Translations under genes and position numbers: made by a program
Part shown: in pieces, positions 1-6,434 of the stretch
How positions within the stretch are numbered: the first letter of the stretch is position 1
Layout: each line of letters starts with the position of its first letter
The notes under the pieces: generated by a model
Told to the model about the DNA's origin: nothing
Database searches by the model: none
What the model saw: only the letters and a program-made list of their open reading frames with translations
Assembly: GCA_015062085.1 (NCBI GenBank)
Contig: SUVI01000077.1
Span: 1-18,130 of the forward strand
DNA length: 18,130 nucleotides
Direction: 5' to 3'
Source of the DNA: Planctomycetaceae bacterium
GTDB taxonomy: Bacteria > Planctomycetota > Planctomycetia > Pirellulales > Thermoguttaceae

Positions 1-359
1 GGCGTGAAATCGACGAGGATCGTGTAGTTCGTTTTTCCTGCGACCGGGTTGTTGGTGACGTTAAAGAACGCACCGGCGTCCTTCACTCCGCTTCCAGATC
101 TGGTGAAAGTGATTCCGTTTCCAGTCGTGTTGAGGTAGGGATAGACTCCTTTCCCGCCGTCAGTCGCGGCTGCCTGGATCCCGGAAATGCGGTCCGTCCA
201 GTTTGCGGCAGTGCCCTGATTCGTGTTCGTGAAATCCTCCGCGACCCACCACGCGGTAAGTCCGCCCGCGGCCTGAGCGGAAACGCTCTGCGAAACGGCA
301 TGGGAGACCAGCGGTGTGCTGAAACAGGCTGCCAACAAAATTGCGGTCGTTTTCTTCAT
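1..359 (-). CDS. Secreted protein, LamG/concanavalin-like N-terminus (partial, runs off left edge)
   Basis: Reading frame open from an ATG at 359 to the window edge, giving 119 residues of an incomplete protein. It begins MKKTTAILLAACFSTPLVSHA, a clear Sec signal peptide (two Lys, hydrophobic core, cleavage probably after SHA or slightly later). The mature start (GGLTAWWVAEDF, then NWTDRISGIQA and a later TNYTILVDF) resembles the opening strands of LamG/concanavalin A-like jelly-roll domains found in large exported planctomycete and Lentisphaera-type proteins. An AGGA ribosome-binding site lies about 7 nt before the ATG, and a good promoter is present at 437-464. The carbohydrate- or surface-binding role is inferred from the fold only; the C-terminus, where an anchor or sorting signal would sit, is outside the window. 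Confidence 0.75.
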   Translation of the reverse strand, partial: MKKTTAILLAACFSTPLVSHAVSQSVSAQAAGGLTAWWVAEDFTNTNQGTAANWTDRISGIQAAATDGGKGVYPYLNTTGNGITFTRSGSGVKDAGAFFNVTNNPVAGKTNYTILVDFT

Positions 360-436
360 GATGATTCCTGTGTATTTGGTTTTTTGGAACAAATAAACGG
401 TACTTCAACCAGTACAAAAAACTTAAGTACACAGAC

Positions 437-464
437 AGTATACACCGATAATGAGAAATTTCAA
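437..464 (-). promoter_or_regulatory. Sigma-70-like promoter for the LamG-like gene
   Basis: On the minus strand a TTGAAA -35 box (464-459) is followed by a 16-bp spacer and a TATACT -10 box (442-437). Transcription would start near 430, giving a leader of about 70 nt before the ATG at 359. Several GTAC sequences lie at and downstream of the -10 box (see findings). The call rests on box match and spacing only. Confidence 0.5.
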
Positions 465-536
465 CTGTTTTTTCCAGTTTTTTTCTTTTTTGGGCGTATT
501 TCTGACGGAATTTGCGAAAAAAACGGGTTTTGGGGG

Positions 537-1742
537 TTATTTCGCCGGGCGGATCGTGAGAGTCGGGCCATTAAGTTCCGCATCACATCCGGCTTCCTCA
601 GCCATCATGGAGAAAAGCTCCTCGAGCGTGGCTTTGTCGGCGGTGACTTCCACGTGTTTTGATGGATCGATGCCGGCCGAACGGAGTTCGCTTTCATCTG
701 CCGAGAGCGTGAGCCCGTACTGAGAGCAGAGCGCTTTGATGTAGGGAAGGAACGGTCCTTTCACGGTCCCGGAAACGGTCTCACCGGGTTTCAGACCGTA
801 GGAACGGGCAGTGTTTTGCGGGGTGCGAGACTGTTTTGCCGTTCCGCTTTTCCGTGAGGTCCCGGACGCAGAGCCGCCGGCGAGCGCTTCGTGAGCTTCC
901 AGCGTTCCGCGTACCAAGAGCTTCGAGCCTTTCCGTACGGTGCGCGTGCCTGGGAGTTTTTGGACTTCTGCGAGCTGGTCCTCCGAAATGTCAGAGGCAG
1001 AGTAGGTGCGCGAAATGAGGATGGACTTCGGATCCAGAGGGACGATCTGGGCACCGGAAGACGTAAATTCCAGCGTGAGGTCGAACTGAACGAGGATCAG
1101 CAGGACGGCATCCAGCCCGGAAATGTCCATCGGCGCACGTTCGGGCCAGAGATCGTGCGGGAACTTGGAGAGATCGCGGATCTCGAGCTTCATGGAGTCC
1201 GCGATCTTTTCGAGGATGGCCTTGGGTTCCGTTAAATGCTCCCACGCGACCGAGCGCACCGTCAGCCACTTTTTTTGGTCGGCGGCGGAAAGTGCTTCGC
1301 GAAGCTCTTGACGTTTTACTGTCAGCAGAGTACGGATCAGAAAGACGGTGCTCTTCGGCGCGGCGAAAAGGAGATCGTCCGGCAGGCGAGAGACTCGGCG
1401 ATCGTCGGAAAAGAACGTTTCCTGCAGGATCAGGTCTGCCGGCGCGTCTTGAAAAGCTCCAGAGATCGGGAACGCCGGATCGATGCGGCGATCGAGCCAG
1501 ATCGTCCACCCGGACTGCTGCTCCAGGTCGGCAACGGCTTTTCGGACGGGAGTTTCGTCCCAGAGAACGCTGGTTTCCCGAGTCTGGTTCGGATCATTCT
1601 TCGGTCTGGAAATGGAAATTCCGCCGGTTTCGGCACCATGAACGGCAATATCAGTCCATTCCCCTCCCATGAAAATGAGCGCGAAAGATGAACCGAGGAA
1701 AAATCCAGGGGCCAAAAATGCAAATCGTTGAATAGATCTCAT
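537..1742 (-). CDS. Exported protein with STN-like modules, function unknown
   Basis: A 401-residue protein. I chose the ATG at 1742 (MRSIQRFAF) over one 12 codons upstream because AGGAG sits 9 nt before it and it begins a signal peptide (basic MRSIQR, then a hydrophobic stretch to about residue 25). The mature part appears to contain at least three short alpha/beta modules resembling the STN domain of secretins and TonB receptors: after LEQQSGWTIWLDRRID, after ILEKIADSMKLEIRD, and a C-terminal copy around YIKALCSQYGLTLSADE, ending with a 'V.VTADKATLEELFSMMAEEAG' type helix and the strand LTIRPAK. A Ser/Thr/Lys-rich linker (SGTSRKSGTAKQ) precedes the last module. No secretin channel domain is present. 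Such proteins are common and uncharacterised in planctomycetes; a periplasmic role is inferred. The next gene downstream on the same strand is the LamG-like one, but that has its own promoter. Confidence 0.7.
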   Translation of the reverse strand: MRSIQRFAFLAPGFFLGSSFALIFMGGEWTDIAVHGAETGGISISRPKNDPNQTRETSVLWDETPVRKAVADLEQQSGWTIWLDRRIDPAFPISGAFQDAPADLILQETFFSDDRRVSRLPDDLLFAAPKSTVFLIRTLLTVKRQELREALSAADQKKWLTVRSVAWEHLTEPKAILEKIADSMKLEIRDLSKFPHDLWPERAPMDISGLDAVLLILVQFDLTLEFTSSGAQIVPLDPKSILISRTYSASDISEDQLAEVQKLPGTRTVRKGSKLLVRGTLEAHEALAGGSASGTSRKSGTAKQSRTPQNTARSYGLKPGETVSGTVKGPFLPYIKALCSQYGLTLSADESELRSAGIDPSKHVEVTADKATLEELFSMMAEEAGCDAELNGPTLTIRPAK

Positions 1743-1823
1743 GACGGGAAACTCCTGTCTGCTTCGGGACTTTGGCAATCAAGTGCACTTCGTCCATTTT
1801 GTGTTTCGTGTATCGATCCGTTT

Positions 1824-1849
1824 ATTCTATTATTCTATTTTTCGGTCAA
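1824..1849 (-). promoter_or_regulatory. Possible promoter for the STN-like gene
   Basis: On the minus strand TTGACC (1849-1844) is followed by an AT-rich stretch carrying TAGAAT twice (1837-1832 and 1829-1824), 8 bp apart. TTGACC is a good -35 box, but neither TAGAAT copy is at the ideal distance (6 and 14 nt), so the -10 assignment is uncertain. The start codon is about 80 nt downstream. Confidence 0.3.
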
Positions 1850-1939
1850 AAAACGGATGGAATGAAGGATTTCTGCTGGTCCGGGCCGTGAAATTTACCG
1901 CTGAAAGGGAAAGATGAAAAGGATGGGAGAATTTCCTGA

Positions 1940-2055
1940 CACGAATTTCACGGAAAACACAAAAAGACACAAATGAATTTTTAAAAATTCAAAAGATTTG
2001 TTCGAACAGTCTGTTTTTTAGTGCTTTTTGTGTTAAGATCCGTGTTTCTCCGTGA
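1940..2055. repeat. Large imperfect inverted repeat in the 1743-2306 gap
   Basis: The left arm (about 1940-1976) contains TCACGGA and ACACAAAAAG (1957-1966). The right arm (about 2019-2055) contains the exact complement CTTTTTGTGT (2024-2033) followed by two CCGTG copies (2040-2044 and 2050-2054). Arms of about 36 nt enclose roughly 42 nt of AT-rich sequence. The arms are made of variants of a CACGRA/ACACAAA word, a pattern I associate with dispersed short palindromic repeats in environmental bacterial genomes; that link is recall, not a search. The rest of this 564-bp gap holds the two promoter candidates and the 2141-2170 repeat. I see no convincing gene in it. Confidence 0.5.
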
Positions 2056-2140
2056 GTTTTCAGTGGTCTCTATGGTAAATTTGGTGAAATTACGGTTCGG
2101 ATCGGTACACATTTACCGGAAGAGCCGGATTTCTTTTGGA

Positions 2141-2170
2141 GAAATTTGCAGAAGTTTGCAGAAGTTTACA
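2141..2170. repeat. 10-bp direct repeat, three copies
   Basis: Three adjacent copies of GAARTTTGCA: GAAATTTGCA, GAAGTTTGCA and GAAGTTTACA. They end 8 bp before the -35 box of the candidate promoter for the lipoprotein gene. One unit per helical turn would place identical sequence on one DNA face, as in an activator or repressor site, but a slippage product is equally possible. Confidence 0.6.
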
Positions 2171-2178
2171 GATTCCTC

Positions 2179-2207
2179 TTGCGCCGTATCCGGATTTTGT
2201 GTAAGAT
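2179..2207 (+). promoter_or_regulatory. Candidate promoter for the lipoprotein gene
   Basis: TTGCGC (2179-2184), a 17-bp spacer, and TAAGAT (2202-2207). The spacing is ideal and the -10 matches four of six consensus bases. Transcription would begin near 2214, about 90 nt before the ATG at 2307. Only one promoter-like sequence is seen before the two plus-strand genes. Confidence 0.35.
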
Positions 2208-2306
2208 GTAGAAAATGAACCGGTTTTCTTCCCCGTTTCGGTTGGTCCTGATCCGGTTTCGCGGCATCATTCCCCGTTTTTAAGGCAGTCCGTTCGTTCG
2301 CATTTT

Positions 2307-3062
2307 ATGAAACACGCCCCCGTTTCCGATCAGAAATTTTTTTCCCGTTTTTTCGGAGTCCGTTCCCGTGCGGAAGTACCGAAACTGGGGGCAGGTGTGT
2401 CTTTCTCCGAAGAATTTGAAAGCCGGCGGTGCTTTCTTTTTCAACTTTTCGGTCTGACTGCGCTGAGTGTTTTGGGGAGCGGCTGTCATACGATGCGTCT
2501 GAAACGTGCGTCGTACTCCACCTACGACGGGGGAGGTCCTGTCGGCGGAAATGCGCAGAATCCGCTTGAAGTTCGCGGTGATCTGGATCCATTTCAGGTC
2601 TGGGAGACCGTCGTGGATGTCGTGCGTCTTTATTTTGACCGCATTGCGTACGAGTATCCGTGTCAGCGGCGCGGAAATAATGTGATGGAAGGGCTTCTTG
2701 AAACGCATCCGCAGATCGGTTCGACCTGTCTTGAACCGTGGCGCCGTGATTCCGTGACGGCCGATGAGCGCCAGTATGCGACCGTACAGACTGTGCGCAG
2801 GATCGCTAAAGTGCGAGTTCGATTCGCAGACGGCCGGTACATTATCCACGTGAGCATCAAGAAGGAACTCGAGGACCTTCAGAAACCGCAGCATATGCGG
2901 CTCCCCTCCGCGACGTTTCGTCTCGATACGAAGATCGAGGATCGTGAAGATCCGATCGGCGTTCAGGACAGTCATGAGGGGTGGATCCCGCAGAAACGCG
3001 ACTATGTGCTTGAGCAGAGCATCCTGAATCAGATCCAGTTTCGTCTGAATCGGACGCATTGA
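2307..3062 (+). CDS. Planctomycete-type conserved lipoprotein, function unknown
   Basis: The frame gives 251 residues from the ATG at 2307, which lacks a Shine-Dalgarno sequence and leaves a 39-residue stretch before the signal sequence. A GTG at 2397, preceded by GGGGG about 5 nt away, would give a normal lipoprotein signal peptide: short n-region with RR, core FLFQLFGLTALSVL, then GSGC with the lipidated Cys at residue 60 of the long form. That start is a serious alternative. The mature part holds WETVVDVVRLYFD, then GNNVMEGLLETHPQIGSTCLEPW, then RRIAKVRVRFADGRYIIHVSIKKELEDL. I recall this arrangement (WxxVVDVVxxYF, a DSV segment, an arginine-rich strand, KELED) from uncharacterised planctomycete lipoproteins; no biochemical function is known to me. 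It is followed after 131 bp by the pterin enzyme on the same strand; a functional link is not evident. Confidence 0.7.
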   Translation: MKHAPVSDQKFFSRFFGVRSRAEVPKLGAGVSFSEEFESRRCFLFQLFGLTALSVLGSGCHTMRLKRASYSTYDGGGPVGGNAQNPLEVRGDLDPFQVWETVVDVVRLYFDRIAYEYPCQRRGNNVMEGLLETHPQIGSTCLEPWRRDSVTADERQYATVQTVRRIAKVRVRFADGRYIIHVSIKKELEDLQKPQHMRLPSATFRLDTKIEDREDPIGVQDSHEGWIPQKRDYVLEQSILNQIQFRLNRTH

Positions 3063-3080
3063 GCATGTCCGGCATCGGTC

Positions 3081-3127
3081 GGCTGTGTAGCTTGGCTGTG
3101 TAGCTTGGCTGTGTAGCTTGGCTGTGT
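3081..3127. repeat. 13-bp tandem repeat between the lipoprotein and pterin-enzyme genes
   Basis: Three perfect copies of GGCTGTGTAGCTT followed by an 8-bp partial copy (GGCTGTGT). The unit is not a multiple of three and lies wholly between the stop at 3062 and the ATG at 3194, so it is non-coding. It lies in the leader or spacer of the pterin-enzyme gene. Confidence 0.85.
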
Positions 3128-3193
3128 CGGAGAGGAGGGCCGGAAAATAGTTGGATTTTTTTAGATTTTTTGGATTTTTCCTGAGGATTTTTT

Positions 3194-3604
3194 ATGGCGT
3201 ACCTGGTTTCACGCGAGATCGAATTTTGCTACGGACACCGATTGCCGGATCATGGCGGAAAATGCCGTTTTCTGCACGGACACAATGGACGGGTCGAGAT
3301 TACGATCGCGTCCGAAAAACTTGATCCCAACGGAATGGTCCTCGATTTTGGAGAGATCCGCTCCGGCATCGAAAAATGGATCGACGAGGAGCTGGACCAT
3401 CACACGCTTCTCTTTCACGGAGATCCGCTCGTTCCGCTTTTGAAAGAGGCTGGTCAGAAAGTCGTGGTCATGGAGACGATCCCCACCGCGGAAAATATCG
3501 CGCAGTTCATCTTCCAGAAAGGGGGTGAAATGGGTCTCCGCGTCGTTCAGGTCCGAGTTTGGGAAACGTCGCGGAATTCAGCGGTCTACTCCGCGGAAAA
3601 CTGA
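3194..3604 (+). CDS. queD: 6-pyruvoyl-tetrahydropterin synthase / QueD-family enzyme
   Basis: A 136-residue protein of normal family length. The zinc site is H15 (YGHRL) with H28 and H30 in the CxxxHGH motif, whose C24 is the expected catalytic thiol. D68-H69 (LDHH) supplies the catalytic dyad, and the PTxEN motif (P97-N101) and E124 (RVWETSR) match the pterin-binding part. The family converts dihydroneopterin triphosphate either to 6-carboxy-tetrahydropterin (QueD, queuosine/7-deazaguanine route) or to 6-pyruvoyl-tetrahydropterin. The CxxxHGH form fits QueD, but no queC/queE/folE neighbour is present to settle it. TGAGGA sits 7 nt before the ATG. A cytosolic enzyme, the only one of its kind in a window of envelope proteins. 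A terminator follows. Confidence 0.88.
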   Translation: MAYLVSREIEFCYGHRLPDHGGKCRFLHGHNGRVEITIASEKLDPNGMVLDFGEIRSGIEKWIDEELDHHTLLFHGDPLVPLLKEAGQKVVVMETIPTAENIAQFIFQKGGEMGLRVVQVRVWETSRNSAVYSAEN

Positions 3605-3626
3605 ACGTTGTGCGTGCCGAAATGTG

Positions 3627-3664
3627 AAAAGCGGGCCTCTCTGTCAGTGGTGCGCCCGCTTTTT
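3627..3664. terminator. Bidirectional hairpin terminator between convergent genes
   Basis: AAAAGCGGGC (3627-3636) pairs with GCCCGCTTTT (3654-3663) around a 17-nt loop. The A-run on one side and T-run on the other let it work in both directions. It lies 22 bp after the pterin-enzyme stop and 57 bp after the stop of the minus-strand thioredoxin/YHS gene at 3721. Confidence 0.8.
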
Positions 3665-3720
3665 GTTTGAAGATGCGTTCGAAACTGTTGTGAATGCGGA
3701 TCTTTCGGCAGTGAAGGACG

Positions 3721-6072
3721 TCAGTGAATGTGCGTTTGACGGCTTGCGGCGACATTCTGTTTGAGCTGACTGATGAAATAGTCCGGATTGTTCTTGAAAG
3801 CCTCCCGGTTTTCTTGCGATTTGAAGACGTAATTTCTGTCTTTGTAGCGCAGACCAAATTTTCGGGAACCTGGTTCCGTTTTGTTCTGATCCGCCATCAG
3901 GACGATGTCCATTCCATTGAAGACCAGCGCGTAAAATTCAGGGGCATTCTGGAATTTCAGCATTGCCTCTTGACTCTGGAAAAAGTACGTCTGCCCATCA
4001 TGTCTAAGGGAAAAACCTGCATTTCCGCGTACCCAAATGTTTCGTTCGACCAGTGCGACCGGACAGAAACCGTCAAGCATCGGCATCTCTTCTGCCGCTT
4101 TTGTGCTCTGACCCGCCGAAGTTTGACCCGCCGAAGTTTGACCCGCCGAAGCAGTTTGGCCTGCTTCAGGACTAGCCGCAGGAGTCTGACTCTGTTCCGA
4201 GACGGGAGAAAATCCGCTTTGCGTCTTTTGCGTCATCGGCATGAGTGCATTTTCATTTTTTCCCGGATCGTCGGAATTCAGCGGCTCCAGCTCCAAAAGC
4301 TCCACGGAAGGTGCAGTGCGCACGGAAACCGCAGTTGCGGGAGCTCGCTCTTGGCCGTTTTCCAGAGGATCCATCGAGAGCAGATCGCGTTTCTGTATCT
4401 GCGGCGAAGCCTGTGCCTGAGCGGGTGCGTCCGTATGTGGTTCAGACAAAAGCGGTTTGGTTTCCGGTGTGCTGTGAAGGGAACTTCCGGAAACGAGTTT
4501 TCGTTCCCCTTCAAGGTCTTCTTCCAGACTGCCGTCTAGGCCGTCATCCAGCGTCGGAGCTGCAAGAAGGAGCGAATCTTCCTCGGATCCGGGATCCAGC
4601 GCGCTTTCAGTCACGTCATTTCCTGCCGTTTGGCGTTCCATGGAGGAGTGCTGGCTGGAAACGGCGTCATGGGCAGGAGATGGAGCGGACGGAGAAGCAG
4701 AGGCGATTTGTGCGGCAGTCTCCTTTTCCAGCTGCATTTTCTCCCAATTCTGTTCCCATTCCGAAGTAAATGGCCGGATCATCGGCGGGATCTTGGTCTG
4801 CGAGATCACACCGGAGAGGAATGCCGTGTATTGGGACTGCGTTTGGAATCCCTTGAAACGCGCAAGCTCATTGCCTGCCGGGTCAAGGATCAGATCGGTC
4901 GGGAATCCCGTGATTCGGAAAGCCTGGCAGATCTGCGGTTTTGCGTAACCGTCGACCTTCACCAAGACGAAATATTTGCCCGCAAGCGACTGAATGCTTT
5001 CTTGAGAAAAGACCTCTTTTTCCATTTTTCGGCATGGCCCGCAGTACGGACTCGAGAAATGGACTAGGATCGGACGCTGAGTCTGAATGCTCGCATTGCG
5101 CGCTGCCTCCCAGTTGGTGAACCACCAGCAAAGTGTGAGCAGATCGGGATCTTGGGGCTGATCCCCAGCCGCGGGGCCTGCCGACGTTTGAGGAACGGCT
5201 GACTTTGTGTCGGAGTATGCAATTTCCAATGGTGCCGGCACTGCGGGAGTGCTGGGGACGGTATCCGCGGAGGAGACAGCGGCCGGAACGGATCGCGAGG
5301 TCGGTTTGGAGGCCGTTTCCGCCTTGGGGCGAGATTTCGCCTTGGTGCCGGACTTCGCCTTGGTGCCGGACTTCGTTTTAGGGGCAGACTTTGCCTGCTC
5401 TTCGGAACCAGTCGCGTCAGTTCCCTTCACGTCGGAGGCATTCGAGGCTTTTTTCCCTTTGGACTTTTTATGCGTAACCTTCGTCTGGGAGGCCGTTTCC
5501 TCTTTTTCAGGATCCGTTTTTCGATCCGTCAGCTCTTGCATTGAGGCGGAGCCGGAATTTTCGGAAACTGCGTCCTGCGTGTTCTGGAGAGGGAGCGGAA
5601 GATCAAGAGTCGTGTCCAGTTTGTACGCCGTTTGAGTTTGTCCTGCTTCTGGAATTTGCACTGCTTTTGGAGTTTGTGCTGTTTCTGGAATTTGCACTGC
5701 TTTTGTGATTTGTGCTGTTTCTTGAATTTGTGCTGCTTCTGGAATTTGCACTGCTTTTGGAGTTTTTGCTGTTTCTTGAATTTGTGCTGCTTTTGTAATT
5801 TGTTCTGTTTCTGGAATTTGTACTGCTTCTGGAATTTGTACTGTTTCCGGAGTTTGTGAGGGGATGGGAGTGTACGATGGGTGGTAGAGACCAGAATTTA
5901 CGGAATCGTATCCTCGTGCGTTTCTCTGTGCGATCCGTTCTCTGACAGGCCTGCGTCCGACAAATCGTTCAGCATTCAGAGTGTCCAGCGGGATGAGAGT
6001 TCCAAGTAAAAGCGTACCAAGGCCCCCTGTACAGAGCAATCGGCTTCCCAGCCAGTGGATTTGATTTTTCAT
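3721..6072 (-). CDS. Secreted thioredoxin-fold protein with tandem YHS-like modules and repeat linkers
   Basis: A 783-residue protein from the ATG at 6072 (AGGGGG 5 nt upstream). A longer frame exists upstream but lacks a signal sequence. Signal peptide to about A34 (LNA). Next come a hexapeptide array (73-144, consensus QIPEAV), an acidic/polar stretch, a Lys-rich array (228-251, KSGTKA), and a thioredoxin-like domain at about 320-425 with the redox motif C344-G-P-C347 and cis-Pro in TGFPTD. A long low-complexity region follows, including three SAGQT copies. Two YHS-like modules end the protein: about 668-720 (GFCPVALVERN, HDGQTYFF, F..APEFYA) and about 735-770 (RYKDRNYVFKSQENREAF). I recall the combination of an exported thioredoxin with a C-terminal GFCPV...YHS pair from planctomycetes. 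The CGPC motif suggests an exported disulfide reductase or isomerase; YHS-like modules may bind metal, but the second lacks Cys. The substrate is unknown. Confidence 0.8.
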   Translation of the reverse strand: MKNQIHWLGSRLLCTGGLGTLLLGTLIPLDTLNAERFVGRRPVRERIAQRNARGYDSVNSGLYHPSYTPIPSQTPETVQIPEAVQIPETEQITKAAQIQETAKTPKAVQIPEAAQIQETAQITKAVQIPETAQTPKAVQIPEAGQTQTAYKLDTTLDLPLPLQNTQDAVSENSGSASMQELTDRKTDPEKEETASQTKVTHKKSKGKKASNASDVKGTDATGSEEQAKSAPKTKSGTKAKSGTKAKSRPKAETASKPTSRSVPAAVSSADTVPSTPAVPAPLEIAYSDTKSAVPQTSAGPAAGDQPQDPDLLTLCWWFTNWEAARNASIQTQRPILVHFSSPYCGPCRKMEKEVFSQESIQSLAGKYFVLVKVDGYAKPQICQAFRITGFPTDLILDPAGNELARFKGFQTQSQYTAFLSGVISQTKIPPMIRPFTSEWEQNWEKMQLEKETAAQIASASPSAPSPAHDAVSSQHSSMERQTAGNDVTESALDPGSEEDSLLLAAPTLDDGLDGSLEEDLEGERKLVSGSSLHSTPETKPLLSEPHTDAPAQAQASPQIQKRDLLSMDPLENGQERAPATAVSVRTAPSVELLELEPLNSDDPGKNENALMPMTQKTQSGFSPVSEQSQTPAASPEAGQTASAGQTSAGQTSAGQSTKAAEEMPMLDGFCPVALVERNIWVRGNAGFSLRHDGQTYFFQSQEAMLKFQNAPEFYALVFNGMDIVLMADQNKTEPGSRKFGLRYKDRNYVFKSQENREAFKNNPDYFISQLKQNVAASRQTHIH
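4109..4153 (-). repeat. 15-bp coding tandem repeat (SAGQT) in the thioredoxin/YHS gene
   Basis: Three copies of TGACCCGCCGAAGTT as read on the plus strand, the last with its two final bases changed. On the coding strand they give SAGQT, SAGQT and SAGQS. They lie in the disordered region before the YHS-like modules. Confidence 0.85.
5320..5391 (-). repeat. 18-bp coding tandem repeat (KSGTKA) in the thioredoxin/YHS gene
   Basis: Four hexapeptide units: KSAPKT, KSGTKA, KSGTKA, KSRPKA. The two middle copies are identical in DNA; the outer two have diverged. The basic segment lies between the first array and the thioredoxin domain. Confidence 0.8.
5641..5856 (-). repeat. 18-bp coding repeat, 12 copies (QIPEAV) in the thioredoxin/YHS gene
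   Basis: Exactly twelve 18-bp units, residues 73-144, consensus Q-I/T-P/T/Q-E/K-A/T-V/A. Variants QIPEAV, QITKAV, QIQETA and QTPKAV alternate as higher-order blocks. The codons are strongly A-rich (CAA, ATT, GAA, AAA, GCA, CCA), unlike the GC-richer flanks. The array starts about 40 residues after the signal-peptide cleavage site. Confidence 0.9.
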
Positions 6073-6434
6073 TTTTCCCCCTAAAAAAATCAACGATTCC
6101 CTGCCGATCGATCCAGAGGCGTCAACCAAACGTGACGGCAGCCAAACGTGACGGCAGCCAAACGTGACGGGATCTTGGCAGGATGCCGGTTTCGGATCTT
6201 GATTCCCCGATCCTATTTTTTCTGAAAATGCGATTTTTGCAGTGCCGCAGCCGTCTGCCGCGGGATCGCCTTTCAGGAATGGCTGAACTGGTGATTTTGG
6301 CAAGTTTACGGTCCTCTTTTTATCGGAAAGTCTTTTCTCAAAATTTGGAAACTTTTTTTAAGGAATACCTGGAATGATTTTACCGATTCTGAGTCAAAAA
6401 CCGGTTGGAGATCCCGCCAAACTGGAGGTGCGTT
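6073..6434. other. 362-bp intergenic region upstream of the thioredoxin/YHS gene
   Basis: Lies between the RND pump stop (6435) and the start of the thioredoxin/YHS gene (6072), both on the minus strand. It holds the 16-bp repeat at 6126-6170 and AT-rich stretches (for example 6340-6362). No strong sigma-70 promoter and no convincing terminator for the pump gene were found, although a separate promoter is expected here. The only open frames have no recognisable protein. Confidence 0.5.
6126..6170. repeat. 16-bp direct repeat, about three copies, upstream of the thioredoxin/YHS gene
   Basis: CCAAACGTGACGGCAG starts at 6126 and 6142 (the first copy has A for the final G-adjacent context upstream only), with a third copy from 6158 ending at 6170 in a changed tail. 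The spacing is exactly 16 bp. It lies 54-98 bp upstream of the ATG at 6072, in the probable leader or promoter. The unit is not a multiple of three. Confidence 0.8.

Noticed and set aside
2021..2218. 65-codon plus-strand ORF in the long gap
   Set aside because: It begins in the right arm of the inverted repeat and runs through direct repeats and the candidate promoter; composition is not protein-like.
6183..6377. 64-codon plus-strand ORF in the gap before the thioredoxin gene
   Set aside because: No ribosome-binding site, no recognisable protein and it overlaps the region expected to hold the minus-strand leader.
6390..6434. Terminator of the RND pump gene at AACCGGTTTTT
   Set aside because: Only an 8-bp loopless palindrome followed by three further T; not a convincing hairpin.
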